A stretch of DNA of 64,000 nucleotides from Streptomyces fildesensis (GTDB lineage Bacteria > Actinomycetota > Actinomycetes > Streptomycetales > Streptomycetaceae), in NCBI RefSeq assembly GCF_016107395.1, contig NZ_JAAIKO010000002.1, positions 124,001 to 188,000 of the forward strand, written 5' to 3'. Shown piece by piece: positions 8,457 through 16,839 of the stretch (positions are counted from its first letter, which is position 1; every line of letters begins with the position of its first letter). A program made the translations under genes and the position numbers. The notes below the pieces were generated by a model, which did no database searches, was not told where the DNA came from, and saw only the letters and a list, made by a program, of their open reading frames with translations.

Positions 8457-9239
8457 TTGTTCTACGGCGCGATGAAGCTCGCGATCGGTTCGCCGCTCAA
8501 GCTCGCCTTCCGCCCCTGGGTGGAAGGCATTGAGAACATCCCCAAGGAGGGGCCGGCGATCCTTGCCAGCAACCACCTCTCCTTCTCGGACTCCTTCTTC
8601 CTCCCCGCGATGCTCGACCGGCCGGTCACCTTCATCGCCAAGGCGGAGTACTTCACGTCCCCGGGCGTGAAGGGGAAGCTGACGGCCGCCTTCTTCAAGG
8701 GCGTCGGCCAGCTCCCGGTGGACCGCTCCGGCGCGCGCGGCGCCGGCGAGGCCGCGATCAACAGCGGGATCCAGGTGCTGGAGCGCGGTGAGCTGTTCGG
8801 CATCTACCCCGAGGGCACCCGTTCCCCCGACGGCCGGCTCTACCGGGGCAAGCCCGGCGGCCTGGCCCGGGTGGCGCTGGCCTCCGGAGCGCCGGTGATC
8901 CCCGTCGCGATGATCGACACCGAGAAGGTGCAGCCGCCCGGCAAGGTGCTGCCCAAGGTCTCGGTGCGTCCCGGCATCCGGATCGGCAAGCCGCTCGACT
9001 TCAGTCGCTACCACGGCATGGAGGGCGACCGCTTCATCCTGCGCTCGGTGACCGACGAGGTCATGTACGAGATCATGAAGCTGTCCGGCCAGGAGTACGT
9101 GGACATCTACGCCACCGCCGCGAAGCGCCAGATCGCGGAGGAGGCCAAGCGGCAGGCCGAGCTGGAGAAGTCCGAGAAGGCCGAGCGGGAAGCCGCCGAG
9201 AAGGCGGCCCAGGACAAGGGCGGGCCGGCCGGGTCCTAG
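8457..9239 (+). CDS. 1-acyl-sn-glycerol-3-phosphate acyltransferase (PlsC family)
   Basis: A 260-residue membrane-associated acyltransferase of phospholipid synthesis, expected to convert lysophosphatidate to phosphatidate. The catalytic HX4D box is H40-LSFS-D45 and the substrate motif YPEGTRS is near residue 120. The C-terminal tail, about residues 215-260, is a charged Lys/Glu/Ala helix. The start is taken as TTG at 8457 because AGGAGGT ends 6 nt before it. The first ATG (8472) lies five codons inside and has no such site. It is divergent from the hydrolase gene and followed by macS. Confidence 0.9.
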   Translation: MFYGAMKLAIGSPLKLAFRPWVEGIENIPKEGPAILASNHLSFSDSFFLPAMLDRPVTFIAKAEYFTSPGVKGKLTAAFFKGVGQLPVDRSGARGAGEAAINSGIQVLERGELFGIYPEGTRSPDGRLYRGKPGGLARVALASGAPVIPVAMIDTEKVQPPGKVLPKVSVRPGIRIGKPLDFSRYHGMEGDRFILRSVTDEVMYEIMKLSGQEYVDIYATAAKRQIAEEAKRQAELEKSEKAEREAAEKAAQDKGGPAGS

Positions 9240-9285
9240 GACCGGCCGGACGGGCCCCGGGCGGGCCGTGGGGGGAGGGGGAGCG

Positions 9286-10527
9286 GTGGCGGCGAAGGCG
9301 ATCCGGATGTCCGTCGAGCAGCCGCTGTGGCGTGCGCTGATCGCGTACCGCGTGCTCACCCTCGGCTATGCGCTGGCCCTGTTCGGCGACGCCTACGGGG
9401 AGTACCGGCACCCGCTGGTCGCCGCCGTGTACATGACGGTGCTGACCGTCTGGACGTTCCTCACCCTGGGGCGGGTGCGGTCCGCCGAACGGTGCACCAA
9501 GCGCTTCCTCTTCGCCGACCTCACCATCGCGCTGACCGGGATACTGCTCACCCCCGTCGCCGACACGCATCTGCGGATCGTCGAGGGCGCCCCGACGCTG
9601 CCGTCCATCTGGACGGCGGGATCCGTCCTCGCCTTCGCGATCAAGGGTGGCTGGCGCTGGGCCGCGGTCGCCTCCACGCTCGTCGGCGTCGCCAACGTCG
9701 TCCAGCGCGGCTCCTTCGCCCGCGACAGCCTGCACAACGTCCTGCTGGTGTGGGTGGCGAGCATCGCCATCGGCTATGTCGTCGAGGTCGCCCGCGCCAG
9801 CGAGCGGACCCTCGCGCGGGCGCTGCAGATCGAGGCGGCCACCCGTGAGCGGGAACGGCTCGCCCGGGACATCCACGACAACGTGCTCCAGGTGCTCGCC
9901 ATGGTCCAGCGCCGGGGCAGCGAGGCGGGCGGCGAGGCCGCGGCGCTCGGCCGGATGGCCGGTGAGCAGGAGTCGGCGCTGCGGGCGCTGGTCTCCGACG
10001 GCTTCGTCCCCAACCCCCGGCACCCCGAGAACGCCGCCGCGGTCCGCCGTGGCCGGCTGCTCGCGGCGCTCCGCTCGCGCACCGGCGCCGCCGAGGCCGA
10101 CCAGGAGGCCGCGGACGCGGCACTCGGCCCGTGCGACGTACGGGCCCTGCTCACGCCCTACGGCAGCTCGCAGGTGACGATCTCGGCACCCGGGACCCCG
10201 GTCCTGGTCGACGCGTACGCCGCCGCCGAGCTCGCGGCGGCCGTCGGCGCCGCCCTCGACAACGTCCGCACGCACGCCGGGGAGCAGGCCCACGCCTGGA
10301 TCCTGCTGGAGGACGAGCCCGGCGAGATCCTCGTCAGCGTCCGCGACGACGGCCCCGGCATCCCGGAAGGCCGGCTCGCCGACGCCGAACAGGAGGGCCG
10401 GCTCGGCGTCGCCCAGTCCATCCGCGGCCGGCTCCGCGACCTCGGCGGCACCGCGTCCCTCATCACCACCCCCGGCCAGGGCGCCGAGGTCGAACTCCGG
10501 CTCCCCAAGAAGCGCCCCACGCCCTGA
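9286..10527 (+). CDS. macS: MacS-type sensor histidine kinase
   Basis: A 413-residue sensor kinase. The N-terminal half has about five hydrophobic segments with very short loops, a membrane sensor region of the DUF5931 type. The HisKA_3 dimerisation box carries RERLARDIHDNVLQ with the phospho-acceptor His at residue 197. The ATP-binding domain has an N box (ALDNVRTHAG) and a G1 box (VRDDGPGIP). The GTG start at 9286 is chosen for GGAGGGGGA 4 nt upstream. The regulator gene follows after 69 bp. Order and sequence match the MacRS system of S. coelicolor, which controls morphogenesis-related membrane-protein genes. Confidence 0.9.
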   Translation: MAAKAIRMSVEQPLWRALIAYRVLTLGYALALFGDAYGEYRHPLVAAVYMTVLTVWTFLTLGRVRSAERCTKRFLFADLTIALTGILLTPVADTHLRIVEGAPTLPSIWTAGSVLAFAIKGGWRWAAVASTLVGVANVVQRGSFARDSLHNVLLVWVASIAIGYVVEVARASERTLARALQIEAATRERERLARDIHDNVLQVLAMVQRRGSEAGGEAAALGRMAGEQESALRALVSDGFVPNPRHPENAAAVRRGRLLAALRSRTGAAEADQEAADAALGPCDVRALLTPYGSSQVTISAPGTPVLVDAYAAAELAAAVGAALDNVRTHAGEQAHAWILLEDEPGEILVSVRDDGPGIPEGRLADAEQEGRLGVAQSIRGRLRDLGGTASLITTPGQGAEVELRLPKKRPTP

Positions 10528-10596
10528 GCTCCGCGTATCCGCCGCGTTTGTAGAGTTGCCCCGGCACGGAGATTCGGCCGGACGAGAGGCAGTCAC

Positions 10597-11286
10597 ATGG
10601 CGGGGGACACCCAACCCGAGCAGGACCACACCGTGAAGGTGATGGTGGTCGACGACCACCCGATGTGGCGGGACGCGGTCGCGCGGGACCTGTCCGAGGC
10701 CGGCTACCAGGTGGTGGCGACGGCGGGCGACGGGCCGGAGGCCGTGCGCCGGGCCAGGGCGGCGATGCCCGAGGTGATCGTGCTGGACCTCAACCTGCCG
10801 GGGATGTCCGGAGTGCAGGTGTGCAAGGACGTGGTCGCGGACAATCCCGCGCTGCGGGTGCTGGTGCTGTCGGCGAGCGGCGAGCACGAGGACGTGCTGG
10901 AGGCCGTGAAGTCCGGTGCCACCGGCTATCTGCTGAAGTCCGCCGGCCGTGACGAGCTGGTGGAGGCGGTCCGCAGGACGGCGATCGGCGATCCGGTCTT
11001 CACCCCGGGGCTGGCCGGGCTGGTCCTGGGCGAGTACCGGCGGCTGGCCTCCGACCCGGCCCCCACGTCCTCGGACGAGCCCGAGGCGCCTCGGCTGACG
11101 GACCGTGAGACGGAGGTGCTGCGGCTGGTCGCGAAGGGCCTGAGCTACAAGCAGATCGCCGAGCGGCTCGTCATCTCGCACCGCACCGTGCAGAACCACG
11201 TGCAGAACACCCTCGGCAAGCTGCACCTGCACAACCGGGTGGAACTGGTGCGATACGCGATCGAGCGCGGTCTCGACGGCGAATGA
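10597..11286 (+). CDS. macR: MacR-type response regulator (NarL/FixJ family)
   Basis: A 229-residue response regulator. The receiver domain (about 13-130) has the acidic pair D19-D20, the phospho-acceptor D64 in VLDLNLPG and the conserved Lys in the LLKSAG segment. The C-terminal LuxR-type HTH (about 160-225) has LTDRETEVLRLVAKGLSYKQ and a recognition helix in SHRTVQNHVQN. It is the partner of the upstream kinase. From memory, S. coelicolor MacR binds TGAGTAC-N2-GTACTCA. A site differing at 2 of 14 defined positions is in this window at 31063-31078. No copy was found in front of macS. Confidence 0.92.
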   Translation: MAGDTQPEQDHTVKVMVVDDHPMWRDAVARDLSEAGYQVVATAGDGPEAVRRARAAMPEVIVLDLNLPGMSGVQVCKDVVADNPALRVLVLSASGEHEDVLEAVKSGATGYLLKSAGRDELVEAVRRTAIGDPVFTPGLAGLVLGEYRRLASDPAPTSSDEPEAPRLTDRETEVLRLVAKGLSYKQIAERLVISHRTVQNHVQNTLGKLHLHNRVELVRYAIERGLDGE

Positions 11287-11307
11287 CCCCGTTCGCCCCA
11301 TCCCGCA

Positions 11308-11323
11308 TGTGACCCAAGTCACG
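11308..11323. promoter_or_regulatory. Crp-like palindrome upstream of pfkA
   Basis: TGTGA-CCCAAG-TCACG is a 5-6-5 inverted repeat with one mismatch. It fits both the E. coli CRP half-sites and the Streptomyces Crp pattern GTG-N6-GNCAC (11309-11322), the latter recalled from the literature. It lies 66 bp before the pfkA start, a usual distance for regulation. Confidence 0.55.
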
Positions 11324-11388
11324 CTAGCGTTGCCCGAGTTGGTTCCCGTTAAGGCAATGCAACGCAGTGCTGGCGAAGGGAAGAGTCC

Positions 11389-12417
11389 ATGCGGGTCGGA
11401 GTACTGACCGGTGGTGGTGACTGCCCCGGTCTCAACGCGGTCATCCGGGCGATCGTCCGCAAAGGTGTCCAGGAGTACGACTACGAGTTCATCGGCTTCA
11501 GGGACGGCTGGCGCGGTCCCCTCGAAGGCGACACCGTGCCGCTCGACATCCCCGCCGTGCGGGGCATCCTGCCGCGCGGCGGCACCATCCTCGGTTCCTC
11601 GCGCACCAATCCGCTCAAGGTCGAGGACGGTATCCGCCGGGTCAGGGAGAACCTCGCCGCCTTCGACGTCGACGCGCTCATCGTGATCGGTGGCGAGGAC
11701 ACCCTGGGGGTGGCCGCGACCCTCTCCGACGAGCACGGCATTCCGTGCGTCGGCGTTCCCAAGACCATCGACAACGACCTGTCCGCCACCGACTACACCT
11801 TCGGCTTCGACACGGCGGTCAACATCGCCACCGAGGCGATCGACCGGCTGCACACCACTGCCGAATCGCACATGCGTGTCCTCGTCGTCGAGGTGATGGG
11901 CCGGCACGCCGGCTGGATAGCCCTGCACTCGGGGCTGGCCGGCGGGGCCAACGTCATCCTCATCCCGGAACAGCGCTTCGACGTCGAGCAGGTCTGCGGA
12001 TGGGTGGAGAGCCGGTTCAAGATCCGTTACGCGCCCATCGTGGTCGTCGCGGAAGGCGCCATGCCCAAGGACGGCGACATGGTGCTCAAGGACGGCACCC
12101 TGGACTCGTTCGGCCATGTCCGGCTCTCCGGCGTGGGCGAATGGCTCGCCAAGGAGATCGAGAAGCGCACCGGCAAGGAGGCCCGCACCACGGTGCTCGG
12201 GCACGTCCAGCGCGGTGGAACGCCCAGTGCGTTCGACCGCTGGCTGGCCACCCGGTTCGGGCTGCACGCCATCGACGCGGTGCGCGAAGGGGACTTCGGG
12301 AAGATGGTCGCGCTGCGCGGTACGGACATCGTCCGGGTGCCGATCGCGGAGGCCACCGCCCGGATCAAGACCGTCGATCCGAAGCTCTACACGGAGGCGG
12401 GGGTCCTCTTTGGCTGA
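11389..12417 (+). CDS. pfkA: 6-phosphofructokinase, PPi-type signature
   Basis: A 342-residue group III phosphofructokinase that phosphorylates fructose-6-phosphate. The phosphate loop TGGGDCPGLN is at residues 7-16. The donor-site motif reads GGEDT with Asp at 104, and the catalytic PKTIDND has Lys at 125 and Asp at 128 and 130. The 6-phosphate site (VEVMGRHAGW) and HVQRGG are intact. In this family Gly at 104 goes with ATP and Asp with PPi. The main S. coelicolor enzyme (PfkA2) has GGEGT from memory, so this paralogue may use PPi. The start is ATG after AAGGGAAG. A Crp-like site lies upstream. Confidence 0.93.
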   Translation: MRVGVLTGGGDCPGLNAVIRAIVRKGVQEYDYEFIGFRDGWRGPLEGDTVPLDIPAVRGILPRGGTILGSSRTNPLKVEDGIRRVRENLAAFDVDALIVIGGEDTLGVAATLSDEHGIPCVGVPKTIDNDLSATDYTFGFDTAVNIATEAIDRLHTTAESHMRVLVVEVMGRHAGWIALHSGLAGGANVILIPEQRFDVEQVCGWVESRFKIRYAPIVVVAEGAMPKDGDMVLKDGTLDSFGHVRLSGVGEWLAKEIEKRTGKEARTTVLGHVQRGGTPSAFDRWLATRFGLHAIDAVREGDFGKMVALRGTDIVRVPIAEATARIKTVDPKLYTEAGVLFG

Positions 12418-12538
12418 ACCTTGAACATCAGGGGAACATCACTGCTTGCAGCAGACGATCAGTGCGCCTTATTCTCCGTCCACCCGGCTTGTCCGGCCGC
12501 TTCGTTTTCCCCCTTTGAGCACATGAGGAGCGCCCGGT

Positions 12539-13165
12539 ATGACGGGTGTGACGAACAGGTGGCGCACACCTGTACTGGCGGTCGCAGGCGGCACCGCATC
12601 GGGCAAGTCAACCCTTGCCGAGGCGCTGTCGCTGCACCATCACGAGACCATCGGTCTGATCCACCTCGATGACTTCTACGTGCCCGCGCACGACACCGTG
12701 CGCGGGGTGCGCACGGTCAGCGCGAGCGGGTCCGAGGTCCTGGACTGGAACCATCCCGGCTCGATCGACGAGCTCGCGGTGGTCGCGGCGATCGAGGCCG
12801 CGGCCACTTCGGGCCGGCACCGGCTGGTCGTCGTCGAGGGCCTGTTCGCCCTCACCCTGCCGTCGGTCGCCGGCCGGGCGACCTGGCGGGTGTACGTCGA
12901 CACCCCCGACGACATCCGGCTGGCCCGCAAGATCCTCCGCAAGATCGACGTCCAGCGGCAGGACCCGCGGCTGTCGCTGCTGAACTACCTGGAGACCGGG
13001 AGGGAGCGGCATGCCGCGCATGTCGCCCCCTCCCGGGCCCTGGCCGACCTGGTGGTCGACGGCACCGCCGACGAGTTCCGCATGATCGCCGAGGTGATGA
13101 TGCTGATCGGACCGGTGCTCGCCGATCCCGTGCTGGACGCCTCGGCGTTCAGCGAGACGGCGTGA
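12539..13165 (+). CDS. Uridine kinase-like P-loop protein
   Basis: A 208-residue nucleoside/phosphoribulokinase-family protein. The Walker A loop is GGTASGKST at about residues 16-24. It is followed by the LIHLDDFYVP motif near 42 (substrate-binding Asp), a WNHPGS loop near 76 and the VVVEGLFAL strand near 100. The set fits uridine kinase or a related small-molecule kinase; the true substrate is uncertain. The start is ATG at 12539, preceded by a GAGGAG site. The last 17 bp overlap the 3' end of the convergent trpE gene. Confidence 0.82.
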   Translation: MTGVTNRWRTPVLAVAGGTASGKSTLAEALSLHHHETIGLIHLDDFYVPAHDTVRGVRTVSASGSEVLDWNHPGSIDELAVVAAIEAAATSGRHRLVVVEGLFALTLPSVAGRATWRVYVDTPDDIRLARKILRKIDVQRQDPRLSLLNYLETGRERHAAHVAPSRALADLVVDGTADEFRMIAEVMMLIGPVLADPVLDASAFSETA

Positions 13166-15098
13166 GCACGGCCGCCAGCAGCTCCGCCGCGATCGCGGTG
13201 CCGTTCAGGGTGAGCACCGACTCGGGGTGGAACTGCACGCCCGCGAACCCCGGCCCGCGCATCGCGTGCACATCACCGGTGGCCGGGTCACGGCTCAGCT
13301 CCACCCGGTGGGTGGCGAGCTCCTCGGCGGTCGCGTCGTCGCAGCGCGCCGTGAAGGTGTTGTAGAACCCGACGGTCTCCGGCCGGCCGAAGAAGTCGAT
13401 GCGCTCCTGGGCGCCCTGGAAGGGGACGTCCTTGCGCACGATGTCCAGCCCCAGTTCCGCCGCGAGCAGCTCCTGGCCCAGGCACACACCGAGCAGCCCC
13501 TGCCGGTGGCCCTTGACCAGGTCGGCGGCGAGGGTGCGCAGGAAGCGCATCTTCGGGTCGGTGGCGTCCGCCGGATTGCCGGGTCCGGGGCCGAGCACGA
13601 CCGGACCCTCGTGGGACAGCGCCGCCTCCCGCAGGCCCGGCTCGTCGTAGCGCCGTACGGTGACGCCCAGCCCGGACGAGCGCAGCACATGCGCGAGCAT
13701 CGCGGTGAAGGTGTCCTCCGCGTCGATCACCAGCGCGTGCGCCGACAGCGCGCGCCGGTCGGCCGGGGACGGCTCGACCTGCATCCGCAGCCAGAACGGC
13801 GCCAGGTTCGCCCGCCGGGCGTCCAGCGCGGCCCGCACCCTGATGTCGTCGGCCAGCCGGTACGCCGGCTCGGGAGCGTGCTCGGGGGCCGGCCGCACTC
13901 CGAGCGCGGTGAGCACCCCGGCCGCCTTGGCGTGCGTCTCGGCGACCTCGCCGCGCGGGTCGGAGTGCCGGACCAGCGTCGCGCCGACCGGCACCTTCAG
14001 CTGCCCGCCGGGGTCGATGTCCGCGGTCCTGATCAGGATCGGCGAGTCCAGCGTCCTGGTCCCGGCCGCGTCCCGTCCGATCAGGGCCAGCGCGCCCGCG
14101 TAGTAACCGCGGCCCCCCGGCTCGTACCGCTCGATGACGCGGCAGGCGTTCTGCACCGGGGAGCCGGTGACGGTCGCGGCGAACATCGTCTCGCGCAGCA
14201 CGTCCCGTACATCCATGGTGGTGCGGCCGCGCAGCTCGTACTCGGTGTGCGCGAGGTGGGCCATCTCCTTGAGCCGCGGCCCGACCACCACACCGCCGAG
14301 GTCGCCGACGGTGCACATCATCTTCAGTTCCTCGTCGACCACCATCGTCAGCTCCTCCACCTCCTTGGGGTCGTGGAGGAAGGCGAGCAGCCCCTCGGGG
14401 TCCGGCCCGGTGACGGGATAGCGGTAGGTGCCGCTGATCGGGTTCATCACGACCGTGCCGCCCGCCATCCGCACATGCACCTCGGGACTGGCGCCCACCA
14501 GCGTGCGGTCCGGGGTGTGCACGACATACGTCCAGTACGCGCCGCGCTCACCGCTGAGCAGCTTCCGGAACAGGGCGAGCGCGGAGCGCGGCCCGTAGCC
14601 CGCGATCTGCCCCCGGAACGTCCGCCGGATCACGAAGTTGGCGCCCTCGCCGCGGCCGATCTCGTCCTCGATCACCCGCTCGACGATCCCGGCGTAGGTG
14701 TCGTCGTCCACGTCGAACGCACCCTCGTCGACCGTCACCTCCTGGTCCGGGAGCGCGGCGAGGACGTCCGCCAGCGGCAGCTCGTACGTCTCGTCGGGCC
14801 GCAGCACGGCCAGCGGCGTCCCGTCGTCGCGCACGTCGAAGCCGCGTTCGCGGATCTGCCGGAACGGTACGAGCGCGAGCGCGTCCAGCGCCGGGCCGTC
14901 ACCCGGTGCACCGTCCGGCAGGGTGATGTCCCGCAGCCGGCCGGCTTCGGTGACGGGCCCGAGGAGCACTTCGACGAGGTCGGTCTCGCGGCCCGGGGTG
15001 CGGCGGCGGAGCAGGGCGAACGGTGGGCAACCGGGGGAGAGCAGCCGCTCGACGAGGGCGGTGGCTGTGGTGGCTTCGGTGCCGGAGACGGGATGCAC
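13149..15098 (-). CDS. trpE: Anthranilate synthase, fused TrpE-TrpG
   Basis: A 649-residue fusion that converts chorismate and glutamine to anthranilate, the first step of tryptophan synthesis. The N-terminal TrpE domain (to about 440) has the chorismate-binding core, including MNPISGTYRYP, the ELTMVVDEE segment and GSPVQNACRVIE. The C-terminal glutamine amidotransferase domain has GVCLGQEL with the catalytic Cys and FHPESVLT with the His-Glu pair. The start is GTG at 15098, 6 nt after GGAAGGA; the frame stays open upstream but runs through the attenuator. Expression is controlled by the leader peptide and terminator at 15146-15256. It is divergent from the DAHP synthase gene. Confidence 0.94.
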   Translation of the reverse strand: MHPVSGTEATTATALVERLLSPGCPPFALLRRRTPGRETDLVEVLLGPVTEAGRLRDITLPDGAPGDGPALDALALVPFRQIRERGFDVRDDGTPLAVLRPDETYELPLADVLAALPDQEVTVDEGAFDVDDDTYAGIVERVIEDEIGRGEGANFVIRRTFRGQIAGYGPRSALALFRKLLSGERGAYWTYVVHTPDRTLVGASPEVHVRMAGGTVVMNPISGTYRYPVTGPDPEGLLAFLHDPKEVEELTMVVDEELKMMCTVGDLGGVVVGPRLKEMAHLAHTEYELRGRTTMDVRDVLRETMFAATVTGSPVQNACRVIERYEPGGRGYYAGALALIGRDAAGTRTLDSPILIRTADIDPGGQLKVPVGATLVRHSDPRGEVAETHAKAAGVLTALGVRPAPEHAPEPAYRLADDIRVRAALDARRANLAPFWLRMQVEPSPADRRALSAHALVIDAEDTFTAMLAHVLRSSGLGVTVRRYDEPGLREAALSHEGPVVLGPGPGNPADATDPKMRFLRTLAADLVKGHRQGLLGVCLGQELLAAELGLDIVRKDVPFQGAQERIDFFGRPETVGFYNTFTARCDDATAEELATHRVELSRDPATGDVHAMRGPGFAGVQFHPESVLTLNGTAIAAELLAAVLTPSR

Positions 15099-15145
15099 GG
15101 CGGGTCCTTCCGATGGTGGGACAACGGAGGGAGCGGCCGGGAAAC

Positions 15146-15172
15146 AGAAAAGGCCGCCCCTTGGGCGGCCTT
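15146..15172 (-). terminator. Attenuator terminator of trpE
   Basis: On the - strand the RNA reads AAGGCCGCCC, a 3-nt loop and GGGCGGCCTT, followed by a U-rich run: a strong Rho-independent terminator. Its 5' arm GGCCGCC (15164-15170) can pair instead with GGCGGCC inside the leader ORF (15206-15212), forming an antiterminator. It lies between trpL and the trpE start. Confidence 0.93.
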
Positions 15173-15184
15173 CGCGGTGAGTCG

Positions 15185-15256
15185 TTACGTACGCGCGATG
15201 AGGTGGGCCGCCGGTTGAGCGGGCCACCACCAGTTGGTGTGCTGTTGCGCGAACAT
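15185..15256 (-). CDS. trpL: Trp leader peptide
   Basis: A 23-codon ORF starting with ATG at 15256 and ending with TAA at 15185. It contains three successive TGG (Trp) codons at positions 9-11. The Trp codons are followed by GGCGGCC, which can pair with the terminator's 5' arm. A ribosome stalled at the Trp codons would favour the antiterminator, and one reaching the stop would favour the terminator. This is the classical attenuation arrangement, and a trp attenuator of this kind has been described for Streptomyces trpE. An AGGG lies 8 nt before the start. Confidence 0.93.
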   Translation of the reverse strand: MFAQQHTNWWWPAQPAAHLIART

Positions 15257-15324
15257 GTTCAGAACCCTAACGCACGGGGGACGGCGCAGTGGGGCTCGTC
15301 TCATCCAATGGGCGGCGTCGGATT

Positions 15325-15348
15325 CCGCCTGTCGTCACCCCGTAGTGT
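15325..15348 (+). promoter_or_regulatory. Probable leaderless promoter of the DAHP synthase gene
   Basis: A TAGTGT -10 box is at 15343-15348. The GTG start begins 7 nt later and there is no ribosome-binding site. This spacing fits a transcript starting at the first coding base. The -35 region is weak. Confidence 0.5.
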
Positions 15349-15354
15349 GGTCGT

Positions 15355-16704
15355 GTGACCGTGAACGCTAACCCCGCAGCCGGTGGAAACACCTGGCGAT
15401 CCCTTCCCGCGGCGCAGCAGCCCGAGTACCCCGACTCCGAGGCGCTGCGCAATGTGCTCGCGGAGCTCGAGTCGTATCCGCCTCTCGTCTTCGCCGGCGA
15501 GTGCGATCAGCTGCGTACCCGCCTGGGGGCTGTCGCCCGTGGCGAGGCGTTCCTGTTGCAGGGCGGCGACTGCGCCGAGGCCTTCGACGCCGTGTCCGCG
15601 GACCAGATCCGCAACAAGCTCAAGACGCTCCTGCAGATGGGTGCGGTGCTGACGTACGCGGCCTCCGTGCCGGTCGTGAAGGTGGGCCGGATCGCCGGCC
15701 AGTACTCGAAGCCGCGCTCCAAGCCGACCGAGACCCGCGACGGCGTGACGCTGCCGACGTACCGCGGTGACTCGGTCAACGGCTTCGCCTTCACCGAGAA
15801 GGAGCGGGTCCCGGACCCCGAGCGGCTCAAGCGGATGTACAACGCGTCCGCCTCGACGCTCAACCTGGTGCGCGCCTTCACCACCGGTGGCTACGCGGAC
15901 CTGCGCCAGGTGCACGCCTGGAACCAGGACTTCGTGAAGTCCTCGCCGTCCGGACAGCGCTACGAGGCGCTGGCCCGCGAGATCGACAACGCGCTGAACT
16001 TCATGGCGGCGTGCGGGACCGACCCCGCCGAGTTCCGGACCGTGGAGTTCTACGCGTCGCACGAGGCGCTGCTGCTGGACTACGAGTCGTCGCTGACCCG
16101 CGTCGACTCGCGGACCGGCTCGCTGTACGACACGTCGGGCCACATGGTGTGGATCGGCGAGCGCACCCGGCAGCTCGACGGGGCGCACATCGAGTTCGCC
16201 TCGAAGATCCGGAACCCGATCGGCATCAAGCTCGGCCCGACGACGACGCCGGAAGAGGCGCTGACGTACATCGACCGGCTGGACCCGGAGCGTGAGCCGG
16301 GCCGGCTGACGTTCATCGTCCGCATGGGCGCGGACAAGGTCCGCGACAAGCTCCCGACGCTGGTCGAGAAGGTCACGGCCTCGGGCGCGCAGGTGGCGTG
16401 GGTGACCGACCCGATGCACGGCAACACCTACGAGGCGGCGTCCGGCCACAAGACGCGGCGCTTCGACGACGTGCTCGACGAGGTCAAGGGCTTCTTCGAG
16501 GTCCACAAGGGCCTCGGCACCCACCCGGGCGGCATCCACGTCGAGCTGACCGGCGACGATGTGACCGAGTGCGTGGGCGGCGGCGACGAGATCTTCGTCG
16601 ACGACCTGCACCAGCGGTACGAGACGGCCTGCGACCCGCGGCTCAACCGCAGCCAGTCGCTGGACCTGGCGTTCCTGGTCGCGGAGATGTACCGGGGCCA
16701 GTAG
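15355..16704 (+). CDS. aroH: 3-deoxy-7-phosphoheptulonate synthase, class II (DAHP synthase)
   Basis: A 449-residue plant-like (class II) DAHP synthase. It condenses phosphoenolpyruvate and erythrose-4-phosphate, the entry step to aromatic amino acids. Recognisable segments are LQGGDCAEAFD (metal Cys), VGRIAGQYSKPRS, NFMAACG, TSGHMVWIGERTRQLDGAH, GIKLGPTTTPEEA, WVTDPMHGNTYE and the C-terminal GIHVELTGDDVTEC. The enzyme is of full length. It starts with GTG and is probably translated leaderless. It lies divergent from the attenuated trpE, so entry to the pathway and its Trp branch sit back to back. A 15-bp hairpin follows. Confidence 0.96.
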   Translation: MTVNANPAAGGNTWRSLPAAQQPEYPDSEALRNVLAELESYPPLVFAGECDQLRTRLGAVARGEAFLLQGGDCAEAFDAVSADQIRNKLKTLLQMGAVLTYAASVPVVKVGRIAGQYSKPRSKPTETRDGVTLPTYRGDSVNGFAFTEKERVPDPERLKRMYNASASTLNLVRAFTTGGYADLRQVHAWNQDFVKSSPSGQRYEALAREIDNALNFMAACGTDPAEFRTVEFYASHEALLLDYESSLTRVDSRTGSLYDTSGHMVWIGERTRQLDGAHIEFASKIRNPIGIKLGPTTTPEEALTYIDRLDPEREPGRLTFIVRMGADKVRDKLPTLVEKVTASGAQVAWVTDPMHGNTYEAASGHKTRRFDDVLDEVKGFFEVHKGLGTHPGGIHVELTGDDVTECVGGGDEIFVDDLHQRYETACDPRLNRSQSLDLAFLVAEMYRGQ

Positions 16705-16730
16705 TCCTGGCGGACAGCCGGAAGACGGCA

Positions 16731-16765
16731 CAAGGGGCGCGGATCACACAGATCCGCGCCCCTTG
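16731..16765 (+). terminator. Terminator after the DAHP synthase gene
   Basis: A perfect 15-bp stem, CAAGGGGCGCGGATC (16731-16745) and its complement (16751-16765), has a 5-nt loop. A TTTT follows five bases later. It separates the DAHP synthase gene from the ferredoxin gene. Confidence 0.9.
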
Positions 16766-16792
16766 CCGCTTTTCACCGACGGACGTGCCGGG

Positions 16793-16811
16793 TAAGGTAA
16801 GGGTAACCTCA
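16793..16811. promoter_or_regulatory. Iron box (DmdR/DtxR-type operator)
   Basis: TAAGGTAAGGGTAACCTCA matches the DtxR/DmdR consensus TTAGGTTAGGCTAACCTAA at 15 of 19 positions. It lies 29 bp upstream of the bfd start, where it would overlap the promoter. Confidence 0.75.
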
Positions 16812-16839
16812 GCCCAGGCGCCCGAGAGGGGTGAACCGC

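Noticed and set aside
9073-12267. A 1064-codon open frame on the - strand across macS, macR and pfkA
   Set aside because: It spans three genes with unmistakable family motifs on the + strand. Its translation is low-complexity Arg/Gly/Asp-rich sequence.
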